The position numbers and the translations under genes were made by a program. The notes under the pieces were generated by a model. That model ran no database searches. It worked only from the letters and a program-made list of their open reading frames with translations, and had not been told where the DNA came from. Positions 16,553 through 24,541 of a stretch of DNA of 64,000 bases are shown here, one piece after another. How positions within the stretch are numbered: the first letter of the stretch is position 1; every line of letters starts with the position of its first letter. Source of the DNA: Anaerolineae bacterium (GTDB lineage Bacteria > Chloroflexota > Anaerolineae > Caldilineales > Caldilineaceae); contig JAUIHI010000005.1 of NCBI GenBank assembly GCA_030432295.1, forward strand, positions 124,001-188,000, written 5' to 3'.

Positions 16553-16562
16553 GTGGTATACT
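16553..16562 (+). promoter_or_regulatory. Possible -10 element for livH
   Basis: TATACT at 16557-16562 about 57 bases before the TTG start; no good -35 at the right distance, so it is a weak call. Confidence 0.35.
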
Positions 16563-16618
16563 TTCTCCCAAAATAACTGTCTGACAAACCACACGTCCTT
16601 TCCACTTGGGGTCTATTC

Positions 16619-17518
16619 TTGACAACGCCTCTCCTACTCGATTCGCTGGTACGTTCGCTCCAGGTGGGCAGCCTCTATGCGCTGATGGCCGTCGGACTTA
16701 CCCTTACCTTTGCCGTCCTGCGTCTGCCCAACTTCGCCCACGCCGAGCTGATTACTGTGGGCGCCTACGTGGCGCTGGTCGTCTCCCTCTTCATTTCGGG
16801 CAATCCGCTGCTGGTGATGGGTGCGGCCTTTGTGGTGACGGCGCTGGTAGCACTGGTTTCCCACCGCATTGTCTTTCGGCCACTCTCAAAGCTGAATTCG
16901 TCGATGTATACGCTGATTCTGGCCTCTTTCGCGCTGGGGCTGATCCTGCGCTACACCCTCTTTTTGCTGGCGGATCGTTATGATCTTTTTGACAAACGCA
17001 TTGCCGTGCCCCTGGAAATCTGGTTTCAGAACGGTCAGTTCACCATCACAAATATATTTTTCTGGGTTGTGCCCACCAGTCTGGGTCTGGTGCTGGGGCT
17101 GAGTCTGCTTCTCAACTACACACCGCTGGGACGGGAGATGCGCGCCCTGGCCGATAACTTCTCCCTGGCGAAGGTTATCGGCATTCCCGTGGAGCAGGTC
17201 CACGACCTGACCTGGCTGCTGGTGGGGGGAATGGCCGGGGTGGCCGGTGCGCTCTGGGGCATCTACACGTGGGTGAACCCGACGGTCGGCTGGCTGGCCG
17301 TTCTCTCTGTCTTTGCCGCCACCGTCCTGGGCGGGATGACCAGCTTCTCCGGCACAATTCTGGGGGCCTATCTGGTCGCGCTCTCTGAAAATACAGCTAT
17401 GCAATTTCTGAATAGCTGGTTTGGGCTGGATTTCAGCTTCAAACCAGCCATCCCCTTTGTGATTATTGTACTCGTCCTGCTCGTGCGTCCCCAGGGATTT
17501 ACCGCCAAAAAGACGTAG
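16619..17518 (+). CDS. livH: Branched-chain amino acid-type ABC transporter permease (LivH-like)
   Basis: 299 residues from a TTG start (GGGG seven bases upstream; no ATG fits before the first helix). About eight membrane segments; the family signature GSLYALMAVGLTLTFAVLRLPNFAHAELITVGAY (about 15-48) and the cytoplasmic EAA-like loop GREMRALADNFSLAKVIGIPV (about 160-180) are present. It pairs with the next gene product to form the HAAT-family translocation pore for branched-chain amino acids, or amides or urea. No ATPase (LivG/F) or binding protein gene is nearby. Confidence 0.85.
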   Translation: MTTPLLLDSLVRSLQVGSLYALMAVGLTLTFAVLRLPNFAHAELITVGAYVALVVSLFISGNPLLVMGAAFVVTALVALVSHRIVFRPLSKLNSSMYTLILASFALGLILRYTLFLLADRYDLFDKRIAVPLEIWFQNGQFTITNIFFWVVPTSLGLVLGLSLLLNYTPLGREMRALADNFSLAKVIGIPVEQVHDLTWLLVGGMAGVAGALWGIYTWVNPTVGWLAVLSVFAATVLGGMTSFSGTILGAYLVALSENTAMQFLNSWFGLDFSFKPAIPFVIIVLVLLVRPQGFTAKKT

Positions 17519-17576
17519 CGAGTTGCGAGTTGCGAATTGACACCTGACACATCGACACCTGACACCGTCCACCCCT

Positions 17577-18653
17577 ATGCAAATTGACCTGATCGCCACC
17601 GCCATCGCTCTGCTGACCTTCTTCGCCATCTCCGGTCTGATGGCGATCAGTCTGAATCTGGAATACGGGTTGGCGGGTATCCCCAATTTTGGCAAAGCCC
17701 TCTTTGTCTCCCTCGGTGCATATACCGCGGGCTGGACGTACACCCGTCTGCTGCCCCGGCTGCACGGCGTAGACGCGCTCGACCCCTGCGGGCTGACACT
17801 GGGCCAGGCGGTGCAGATGCGCAGCGAGATTATGCGCACTTTTCCGCTGGAAGCGCTGGGCAACTTCGCCATCACACTGCTCATTGCCGCGGTCATCGGC
17901 GGAGCGGTGGGCTGGCTCGCCTCCTATCCGGCCCTGCGTCTGAAGGAGGAGTGGTATCTGGCGCTGGTGCTGCTGGTGGGCAGCGAAATCCTGCGTATTG
18001 TCGTGCGCGGCTACGATCCGCTGATCTGCGGCACGAACGGGCTATCGGGCATCGCCCAGCCCTTCGCCTGGATGGGAACGCTGACCGGCAGCCCGCGGGT
18101 GGCTGCACTCTCTTTCCTCGCCTTTGCCCTGCTTCTGCTGGCCGCGGTCTATCTCTACGCCGAGCGGCTGGTGCGCTCCCCCTTTGGCCGTCTGCTGAAA
18201 GCTGTGCGCGAAAACCCGGATGTGGCCCAGGAGTTGGGCAAAAATGTGCCCCGCATCCGGGCCGGGGTGATGTTCATTGGCTCGGCGATCGCGGCGATTT
18301 CCGGCGTTCTCTTTGCGGTCAATCTGGGCTTTGTCAGCACCAACGACTACGCGGTGGCCCTGACGCTGGATGTGTGGGTGATGGTTGTGCTGGGGGGCAT
18401 CGGCAACAACCGGGGCGCGCTGCTGGGCGCGGCGATTGTCACACTGTTGGACCGGGTGACAGCCATCACCGCCATCCGGCTGGATATGCTCGGCTCGGAA
18501 TTTGAGTTCAACTACGTGCGCTTCATTCTCTTCGGCATCATTCTGCTGCTGATGCTGCGCTACCGGCGAGAGGGTCTGCTGCCGGAGCCGGTGAGCACGA
18601 CAGGCGCGCAGGATGTGTTGGCCAGGGAATCAGCCGCGGCACAGGGAGAATAA
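17577..18653 (+). CDS. livM: Branched-chain amino acid-type ABC transporter permease (LivM-like)
   Basis: 358 residues, about nine membrane segments. LivM features: SLNLEYGLAGIPNFGKALFVSLGAY (about 25-49), SPFGRLLKAVRENPDVAQELGKN in the ATPase-contacting loop (about 201-223) and VLGGIGNNRGALLGAA. A soluble insertion of about 45 residues after the third helix (RLHGVDALDPCGLTLGQAVQ) is longer than usual. It lies 58 bases after livH; no clear ribosome site was found. Confidence 0.85.
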   Translation: MQIDLIATAIALLTFFAISGLMAISLNLEYGLAGIPNFGKALFVSLGAYTAGWTYTRLLPRLHGVDALDPCGLTLGQAVQMRSEIMRTFPLEALGNFAITLLIAAVIGGAVGWLASYPALRLKEEWYLALVLLVGSEILRIVVRGYDPLICGTNGLSGIAQPFAWMGTLTGSPRVAALSFLAFALLLLAAVYLYAERLVRSPFGRLLKAVRENPDVAQELGKNVPRIRAGVMFIGSAIAAISGVLFAVNLGFVSTNDYAVALTLDVWVMVVLGGIGNNRGALLGAAIVTLLDRVTAITAIRLDMLGSEFEFNYVRFILFGIILLLMLRYRREGLLPEPVSTTGAQDVLARESAAAQGE

Positions 18654-18656
18654 GCG

Positions 18657-19376
18657 CTGAGACACCCAGAAACGAAACTCCCCCCACCAGCCACAGTCCA
18701 CATCTGGTACGCTCGTCTGGACCCGCCCGATTCCGTCATCGCGCAGATGGAGCAGACGCTAACTGCCGATGAGTGGGAGCGGCTGCGGCGCTTCCACTTT
18801 GCCAGGGTTGCCCGGCGTTATGCGGTACGGCGGGGCGTGTTGCGCCACCTGCTTGGCCGCTATCTCTCCATTCCACCCAGCGAAGTTTCTTTTGTCTATG
18901 GCCCACAGCAGAAGCCGGCCCTGGCCGAACCGCTGGCCAAGACTGGTCTCCATTTCAATCTTTCTGATTCGGGGGAACTGGCGGTCTACGCCTTTGCTGT
19001 GGAGCAGGCGATTGGCGTGGACATCGAAGATCACCGGGACTATCCCGACGCCCGCCAACTGGCCCAGCGCTTTTTCAGCCCGGCAGAAACCGCATGGCTC
19101 AGTCAACAGCCAGACGAACAGATTTCTCTGGCCTTTCTACGCTGCTGGACCTGCAAAGAGGCGGTGGTCAAAGCCCTGGGCGACGGGCTGATGGCCCCCC
19201 TGCAAGAGTTTACCGTCGCCCACTGGCAGACGCCGCCAGGTCTCATCTGGCCAACCGCGCCCGCTGGCAAATGGTCTGTCCACCTGCTCAACCCGCCCGC
19301 CCACTTCAGCGCCGCCCTGACTGTTACCAGCCCGATAGCAGCCATCCACGAACAGCATTTTCACTTCAGGCTATAG
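18657..19376 (+). CDS. 4'-phosphopantetheinyl transferase (Sfp/AcpT-type)
   Basis: About 239 residues if started at the CTG at 18657, which has GGGAG eight bases upstream inside the end of livM. The first ATG is at 18747, but the 17 residues before it (VHIWYARLDPPDSVIAQ) are the normal first strand and helix of this family, so translation must begin upstream. It activates acyl or peptidyl carrier proteins by transferring phosphopantetheine from CoA. Family motifs: FNLSDSGELAVYAF (about 98-111), GVDIEDHRDY with the magnesium-binding acids, FFSPAE and WTCKEAVVKALG with the catalytic Lys/Glu. Three bases separate the livM stop from this start. Confidence 0.8.
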   Translation: MRHPETKLPPPATVHIWYARLDPPDSVIAQMEQTLTADEWERLRRFHFARVARRYAVRRGVLRHLLGRYLSIPPSEVSFVYGPQQKPALAEPLAKTGLHFNLSDSGELAVYAFAVEQAIGVDIEDHRDYPDARQLAQRFFSPAETAWLSQQPDEQISLAFLRCWTCKEAVVKALGDGLMAPLQEFTVAHWQTPPGLIWPTAPAGKWSVHLLNPPAHFSAALTVTSPIAAIHEQHFHFRL

Positions 19377-19445
19377 GCCCAAACTAGCCTATATTGTCAC
19401 TACACGCCCAATTCCGCATTCCGCATTCCCCACTCCGCATTCCGT

Positions 19446-19808
19446 TCACGCCACAAACTCCACCAGTAGCACCAACGCAATCACGTGCAGAATCTGGTCC
19501 ACAGCAATACGCATAAATAGCACATCTGTCTGACCAAAGAAATGCATCCAGCGCTTGGCCAGCCCTGTGGCGTCAATCAGCCAATGGGAGAAGTAGACAA
19601 AGAGTGCAATGCGCAGAGTATCGCGCAGGTTTTGGGGTGGCGCGGCTGACAGAAAATAGACGAGCAGAAGCACTGCCGTATAGACGGCGCAGTGAACCAG
19701 GATTGCCCGGTTGAGCAATCCGTTCTGTTTGTGCCGGGCCATCCAATCGTTCTGAAAGACCCAATCGCCGATCAGATGACCGACCAGTAACCATTCGAAG
19801 AGTGTCAT
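19446..19808 (-). CDS. DUF3307-family membrane protein
   Basis: 120 residues from the ATG at 19808; the longer frame upstream overlaps the crp promoter region and is not protein-like. MTLFEWLLVGHLIGDWVFQNDWMARHK is the DUF3307 opening, followed by three to four membrane segments (LVHCAVYTAVLLLVYFLS, LFVYFSHWLIDATGLAKRWM, AVDQILHVIALVLLVEFVA). Conserved His and Asp residues lie inside the membrane (GHLIGD, HWLID, DQILH). Function unknown. It is divergent from the regulator gene. The 19380-19440 spacer carries short ATTCCGC tandem units. Confidence 0.7.
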   Translation of the reverse strand: MTLFEWLLVGHLIGDWVFQNDWMARHKQNGLLNRAILVHCAVYTAVLLLVYFLSAAPPQNLRDTLRIALFVYFSHWLIDATGLAKRWMHFFGQTDVLFMRIAVDQILHVIALVLLVEFVA

Positions 19809-19874
19809 GGAAATTGCGGTTTGCTTGAGCGACAGCGTGCCGAAGCGCCCATATCGGATCAGAGAGGGATGGTT

Positions 19875-19880
19875 TATAAT
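19875..19880 (+). promoter_or_regulatory. -10 element for the Crp/Fnr gene
   Basis: TATAAT at 19875-19880, giving a leader of roughly 115 bases before the ATG at 20004. The -35 is poor, which fits an activated promoter. Confidence 0.45.
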
Positions 19881-20003
19881 ACCCCTATGCGCGATTACAG
19901 ACCAACCGGGAAAAACACAGGCTGCCTGTGATCCTCGACACCCATCCTTTGTGTCCCGCGCAATAAACTCTTGCCAATTGCTCAATCAGAATGGTGGTAA
20001 CCA

Positions 20004-20744
20004 ATGCAAGACGCTGAACTGGCCCGCCGGGTCGCCCTGCTCAAAGATGTCCCGATTTTTTCGTCCCTGGCCACTACCCAACTGGAGCGGCTGGTCAACG
20101 ACCTCCGTCTGCGTGAATTTGACAAAGACGACATCATTTTCCGCCAGGGCGACGAGAGCCGGGAAATCTACATTTTGCTCAAAGGCAAAGTACGTATCTT
20201 CAAGATCAGCCCGTCCGGCAACGAGACTTCCATTGACATCTTTTCCGTCAACGATGTGATCGGCGAACTGGCCGCCATCGACAGCAGCCCCCGCTCGGCC
20301 ACGGGCAAAGCCATCGGCAAAGTTTCGCTGCTCACAATGTCCCACGAGCGCTTTCTTTATCACTTGGAAAACGCGCCGGGCCTGGCGTTGGGGCTGGCCC
20401 GTCTACTCTCGCAAAAGCTACGCTGGACAGCCTCCTTCGCCGAATCGGTGGCCCAGTTCGACGCCGCCGGTCGTCTTCTCCACATTCTGCTCTACTATGT
20501 GGAGCGCTATGGCAAGGAGATCGAAGCGGGCAAGCAGTACAGCGTGGACCTGGCCCTGAACCAAACGGATCTGGCCTCGATGGTGGGCGCACGCCGGGAA
20601 TGGGTAAACCGGCTGCTCAGCGACTGGCGCAAGCGGGGCCTGCTGGATTATGACCGGGGCGTACTCACGATTTTGGATATGGAACGGGTGGTGGCTGAGA
20701 GAGACAGCCGCATCGAGCTTTTTAGCAACGAGAGCGACTGGTAG
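20004..20744 (+). CDS. Crp/Fnr-family transcriptional regulator
   Basis: 246 residues; GGTGG six bases before the ATG. Cyclic-nucleotide-binding barrel at about 20-130 ([48 protein letters not shown], including the GE and R-SATA-like pocket residues) followed by a dimer helix and a winged helix with [35 protein letters not shown] at about 181-215. No cysteine cluster, so not an Fnr iron-sulfur sensor; cAMP or another ligand is plausible, and a double-cyclase protein is encoded 4 kb downstream. The next gene starts 57 bases after the stop. Confidence 0.88.
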   Translation: MQDAELARRVALLKDVPIFSSLATTQLERLVNDLRLREFDKDDIIFRQGDESREIYILLKGKVRIFKISPSGNETSIDIFSVNDVIGELAAIDSSPRSATGKAIGKVSLLTMSHERFLYHLENAPGLALGLARLLSQKLRWTASFAESVAQFDAAGRLLHILLYYVERYGKEIEAGKQYSVDLALNQTDLASMVGARREWVNRLLSDWRKRGLLDYDRGVLTILDMERVVAERDSRIELFSNESDW

Positions 20745-20801
20745 CCGGGCCGGAGACATTGGCAGGCGGCCCGTTGCATTGTCAATAAACAGGGGAAACG
20801 A

Positions 20802-23800
20802 ATGAACCGATCCACTGCCACACCATCCCGATTGCACAGGCATGGCCCTGTCCGCTCCGTCAGTGGACCGTCGCTGATTGGCCGGGCCGTATTTGTCATC
20901 GCCGTCCTTCTTCTCCTTGCCGGGTTTGGCCCGGTGGCGTTGACCCAAGCCCAGACAGTCGAACCCACAATCACCCTCGATCCACCCGCGGCGACAGCCG
21001 CCGCGATTGTGCTGGTCAACGGCCAGGGCTTCAGCCCGGGTGGGGGGGATCTGACTTTTTTCTGGGATGGCGAAAAAGTTGCCACCCATTCGATGGAGAA
21101 AGGCGATTCATTCAGCATCCCCTTCCCCGTGCCGGAAGACACCAACCCCGGCGAACACCGCCTGGATGTCTGCACGGGCGATCCCTGCGGTAGTGTGGAA
21201 CCGGCCAAGAAAGCTGGTGCGTCTTTCCGGGTGACAGGGGCCATGCCCCACTTTTCCGATTCCGTCGCCTATATCTACGACACCGATAAAGAGCAGGCGG
21301 CCCAATTTATCAGCCTGCTGCGCCCGTCTGGTATCACCCTCACCCCCATTCCACTGGACGATGTGGAAAGCACCGACTTTGGCTCCTTCCGTTTAGTGCT
21401 TGTGGGCAGTGATACGGGCAGCGGCAAAGAGTGGGGCACGCCGGGTCAGGTGGAAGGCCAGGTGGCAGCGCTGAGCAAAGCCGCCCGGATCGTCGGCATT
21501 GGCAAAGGCGGTCACGCCCTCTTTGGCAAACTGGACCTGATGATCGGTGCGCCCAATGGCAGCCTGTTGCAAGCCCAAACGGTTACGGCTGGCGACACCC
21601 AACTGACCTCTCTGCGCATCCCCTACGATCTGACCACTCTGATCCGCAACCGCCGAGAGATTCCTCTGTTCGCCAATCCGGTAGACGCCATCGCCATCGA
21701 CCTGACCAACCAGCCCACAGACATTCTGCCCCACGCGGTGCTGGACAGCACACCAAAAATTACAATTGTCAATGGGCTGGTGGTGGGCCAGGGCTGTCGC
21801 ACCCTCTGGGGTTTCGATGCGCCGCTCAGTGCAATGACACCCCTGGGCCACTCCTTCTTTATCAATCTGGTCGTCTTTGCCCTGGGCAACAACTGTGACG
21901 CCATTCTGAGTGTCCCCTGTGGACAACTGACCAATCAGGCTGTCATTCCTGGCTTGGCCTATATCAACTTCGACGATATGAACAACGGCGCGGAGATCGG
22001 CGATTTCTATGCCAACGCTTATGGGGTACGTTTTGAAAAGAAGAGCACCGACGATACCATCGCCCACGCCATCATCTACGGCGGCCATATCAATGACCCA
22101 TCCCAACCCCGCTCCGCGCCCAATGTAGCCGCCAACAGTGCCATCACCGGGACCAGCGAAGGGGTTCCGATGCCCATCGCCTTTGACCGGGACCAGAGCC
22201 ACGTGGGTATGTGGATCGGCAACGGCGAGGGTGGCAATGGCAAGCCCGCTGATCTGACTGCGACACTCACCGCCTATGACCGAACCGGCAAGGAACTGTG
22301 CAACGCACGTCTGAACCCAGTGCCGGTTTCCCATACCGCGTTTCTGGGGCTGACCGACGCCTTTGGCCGCATCGCTTACATCAGCCTCGATTACGGCCGC
22401 ACTCTCAATTCCGAAGCGATTGACAATCTGGTCTTTGGCCCCTTTTTCCCGGCCAACAATATCCGGATATGCCAGGAGTTGCAGACCGCCTGTGTGCCCG
22501 CCGCCAATGCCCAGGTATCCATCCTGCGCGACGGGTCCCCATCCGGGACGATCCTCAAAACCGATAGCCAGGGCTATGTGACTCCGCGCAGCCAGGTGCG
22601 TTTCGGTGACAGCCTCTGGGCGGGACTCACTATCTCGAATACAGACCAGACAAAGCTACTTCACACCTCCGGCTCACCCCGGCTGGTCAGCGCCGCCGAG
22701 TTCAATCGCTTCCCCGGCCAGGAAATGATCATTCCTGTCGGGCCGTCCCATCCCCTGCTGCTACACGATCTGACCATCTCCACCCAGTGGAGTCTGATCG
22801 GTGATGGGGTCTATCAGACCCGATTGCACAGCCACATTCAAAAGGCCGCCCGCTACCTATACGACTTCACCGACGGCCAGATGAGTCTGGGCGATGTCCA
22901 TATCTACCAGAACTACGATATGTGGGACGAGGCGGATGTGCGCATCTATGCCAGCAATAACCTGCGCCCCCACGCCGAGATCGGCGGGGTGAGCACCAGC
23001 GATGTCGCTGACCCGCTGCTTGCAAATATTTCTTATTACCCCGGCTACACTTTTATGGGGCGCACCTGGAATCGCTTCAATGTGCCCGGCGAACCCAACG
23101 ATCTGGGCGTGGACATCAGCAACGATTGGCCCCTGGCCCTGGCCCACGAGCTGGGCCACTACCTGCTCTACCTCTTCGACACCTATCTGGCTGTGACTCC
23201 GGATGGCGAAATTGTGGAGACCGATAGCTGCACAGGCAGCGCGATGGGTTGGGTCTATGACGATGCGAACACCGAATTTGTCTACGATTCGGGCCATTGG
23301 GAGAGCGCCTGCGGCAGCACCCTGGCCAACCACACCCTCAAACGCACCGAATGGGATACAATTCGGCTCTGGTACAGTGGGTTGCTGGCGCCAACAGCCG
23401 TGAATCCCGGCCCGAACACATTGCCAGCCGCCTTCACTGATGTAACGATTCACCCCCCCTCTAACCCGGCGGTGGTGCTGCCCAATCAGACCTTCTCCCT
23501 TGCCTATCAGGCGGGAGAGACTGCTTCTGGCGAGGCCCGGGCTTTCATTCTGCGGGGCAACCGGGTGATCGATCAGGGCAAGCCAGCCGAGGGCACAACC
23601 GAAATTACCCTCGTCGGCGCACAGACTGATGACCGCTTCTGCGTCTTCGATGTCAACGACTTCACTGAGGACGCATCCGAGCCGCGCCACCAGTATGGCT
23701 GTGAGGTGCTGGCCTTGGGGGACAACAGCTTGCAAATGGAGAAGGACGACGGCTGGGCGCCTGTCATCGAAATCTCCCACGCCACCAGCCGCACCATTGG

Positions 23801-24494
23801 CATTTCGGTGACGCAGGAGATCAGCACTGGGCACTCCCTGCGGGCCGTGCTCTACCCGGAAGATACGGACACGACGACAGAAATCGCTCTGGCCGGGACT
23901 GACGGTTTTTATACGGGCACATTCAACTCACCCGTAGACGCCACATCGGCCTATGTGCAGCTCTTTGTGGATGAACCAGCCAGCGAAGGCGATCCCCGCC
24001 GGGAGACGCTGGTGGACTACGGCGTGGGCGGCGGCGGCGCAGAGGGGCCGGCTACCTGGTATGGCGGCGTACCTGTCATATCTTCGGACGGCAAAGCCGA
24101 ATTTGCCCGCCAGACGGACATCTTCCTGGAAAGAGGCGAGTTTATCGCTTTACAGAGCATGACTGGCACACCCTCGCCTCCCGCCGGACGACAGATTGTA
24201 GGCCAGTCCTATCGTCTGGTGGCCCTGCCCCGCTCACTGGCCGATGAAGGATACGTCACCTTGCGGGTCCGACCGCCACGCGTCGAGAGCCGCAAGGCCC
24301 AGGCCCTGCCTGATGTTGTAATCGCTTTTTGGAACGGCGAAATTTGGCGTCCCGTCAAAAGCGTCAATCTGGACGATCTGATCGACGGGCGGTTGGCAAT
24401 CGCGCCCGCCCAGGGCGTAGGGGTCTATGCGCTTCTGCTGGCAGAAGATACGCCACCAATCAATCAACTCTACTTGCCACAAATCGAGCGGTAG
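20802..24494 (+). CDS. Large secreted protein with a HExxH metalloprotease-like motif
   Basis: 1,230 residues; GGGGA before the ATG. Signal peptide at about 24-51 (VFVIAVLLLLAGFGPVALTQAQ). An IPT-like beta domain follows (about 55-145), then alpha/beta segments with Cys pairs. The motif HELGH is at 782-786 and is followed by YLLYLFDTY, so H782, H786 and probably D793 could bind zinc, as in CLCA-type proteases that use a HExxH...D site. The later part is beta-rich, and the protein ends NQLYLPQIER, resembling C-terminal tails of secreted Chloroflexota proteins. The substrate is unknown; the protein probably acts at or beyond the cell surface. It follows the Crp/Fnr gene on the same strand and may be its target. 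Confidence 0.7.
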   Translation: MNRSTATPSRLHRHGPVRSVSGPSLIGRAVFVIAVLLLLAGFGPVALTQAQTVEPTITLDPPAATAAAIVLVNGQGFSPGGGDLTFFWDGEKVATHSMEKGDSFSIPFPVPEDTNPGEHRLDVCTGDPCGSVEPAKKAGASFRVTGAMPHFSDSVAYIYDTDKEQAAQFISLLRPSGITLTPIPLDDVESTDFGSFRLVLVGSDTGSGKEWGTPGQVEGQVAALSKAARIVGIGKGGHALFGKLDLMIGAPNGSLLQAQTVTAGDTQLTSLRIPYDLTTLIRNRREIPLFANPVDAIAIDLTNQPTDILPHAVLDSTPKITIVNGLVVGQGCRTLWGFDAPLSAMTPLGHSFFINLVVFALGNNCDAILSVPCGQLTNQAVIPGLAYINFDDMNNGAEIGDFYANAYGVRFEKKSTDDTIAHAIIYGGHINDPSQPRSAPNVAANSAITGTSEGVPMPIAFDRDQSHVGMWIGNGEGGNGKPADLTATLTAYDRTGKELCNARLNPVPVSHTAFLGLTDAFGRIAYISLDYGRTLNSEAIDNLVFGPFFPANNIRICQELQTACVPAANAQVSILRDGSPSGTILKTDSQGYVTPRSQVRFGDSLWAGLTISNTDQTKLLHTSGSPRLVSAAEFNRFPGQEMIIPVGPSHPLLLHDLTISTQWSLIGDGVYQTRLHSHIQKAARYLYDFTDGQMSLGDVHIYQNYDMWDEADVRIYASNNLRPHAEIGGVSTSDVADPLLANISYYPGYTFMGRTWNRFNVPGEPNDLGVDISNDWPLALAHELGHYLLYLFDTYLAVTPDGEIVETDSCTGSAMGWVYDDANTEFVYDSGHWESACGSTLANHTLKRTEWDTIRLWYSGLLAPTAVNPGPNTLPAAFTDVTIHPPSNPAVVLPNQTFSLAYQAGETASGEARAFILRGNRVIDQGKPAEGTTEITLVGAQTDDRFCVFDVNDFTEDASEPRHQYGCEVLALGDNSLQMEKDDGWAPVIEISHATSRTIGISVTQEISTGHSLRAVLYPEDTDTTTEIALAGTDGFYTGTFNSPVDATSAYVQLFVDEPASEGDPRRETLVDYGVGGGGAEGPATWYGGVPVISSDGKAEFARQTDIFLERGEFIALQSMTGTPSPPAGRQIVGQSYRLVALPRSLADEGYVTLRVRPPRVESRKAQALPDVVIAFWNGEIWRPVKSVNLDDLIDGRLAIAPAQGVGVYALLLAEDTPPINQLYLPQIER

Positions 24495-24501
24495 ACGCTG
24501 T

Positions 24502-24541
24502 AACGCAAGCTGCCAGCTTGGATAAGTTAGCAGCTTGCGTT
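24502..24541. terminator. Inverted repeat between convergent genes
   Basis: AACGCAAGCTGC at 24502-24513 against GCAGCTTGCGTT at 24530-24541, 16-base loop. It lies between the secreted protein and the cyclase gene, and the right arm overlaps the cyclase stop region. Confidence 0.55.

Noticed and set aside
19390-19445. ATTCCGC tandem units as a regulatory array.
   Set aside because: A few irregular short units between convergent gene ends; nothing links them to a promoter.
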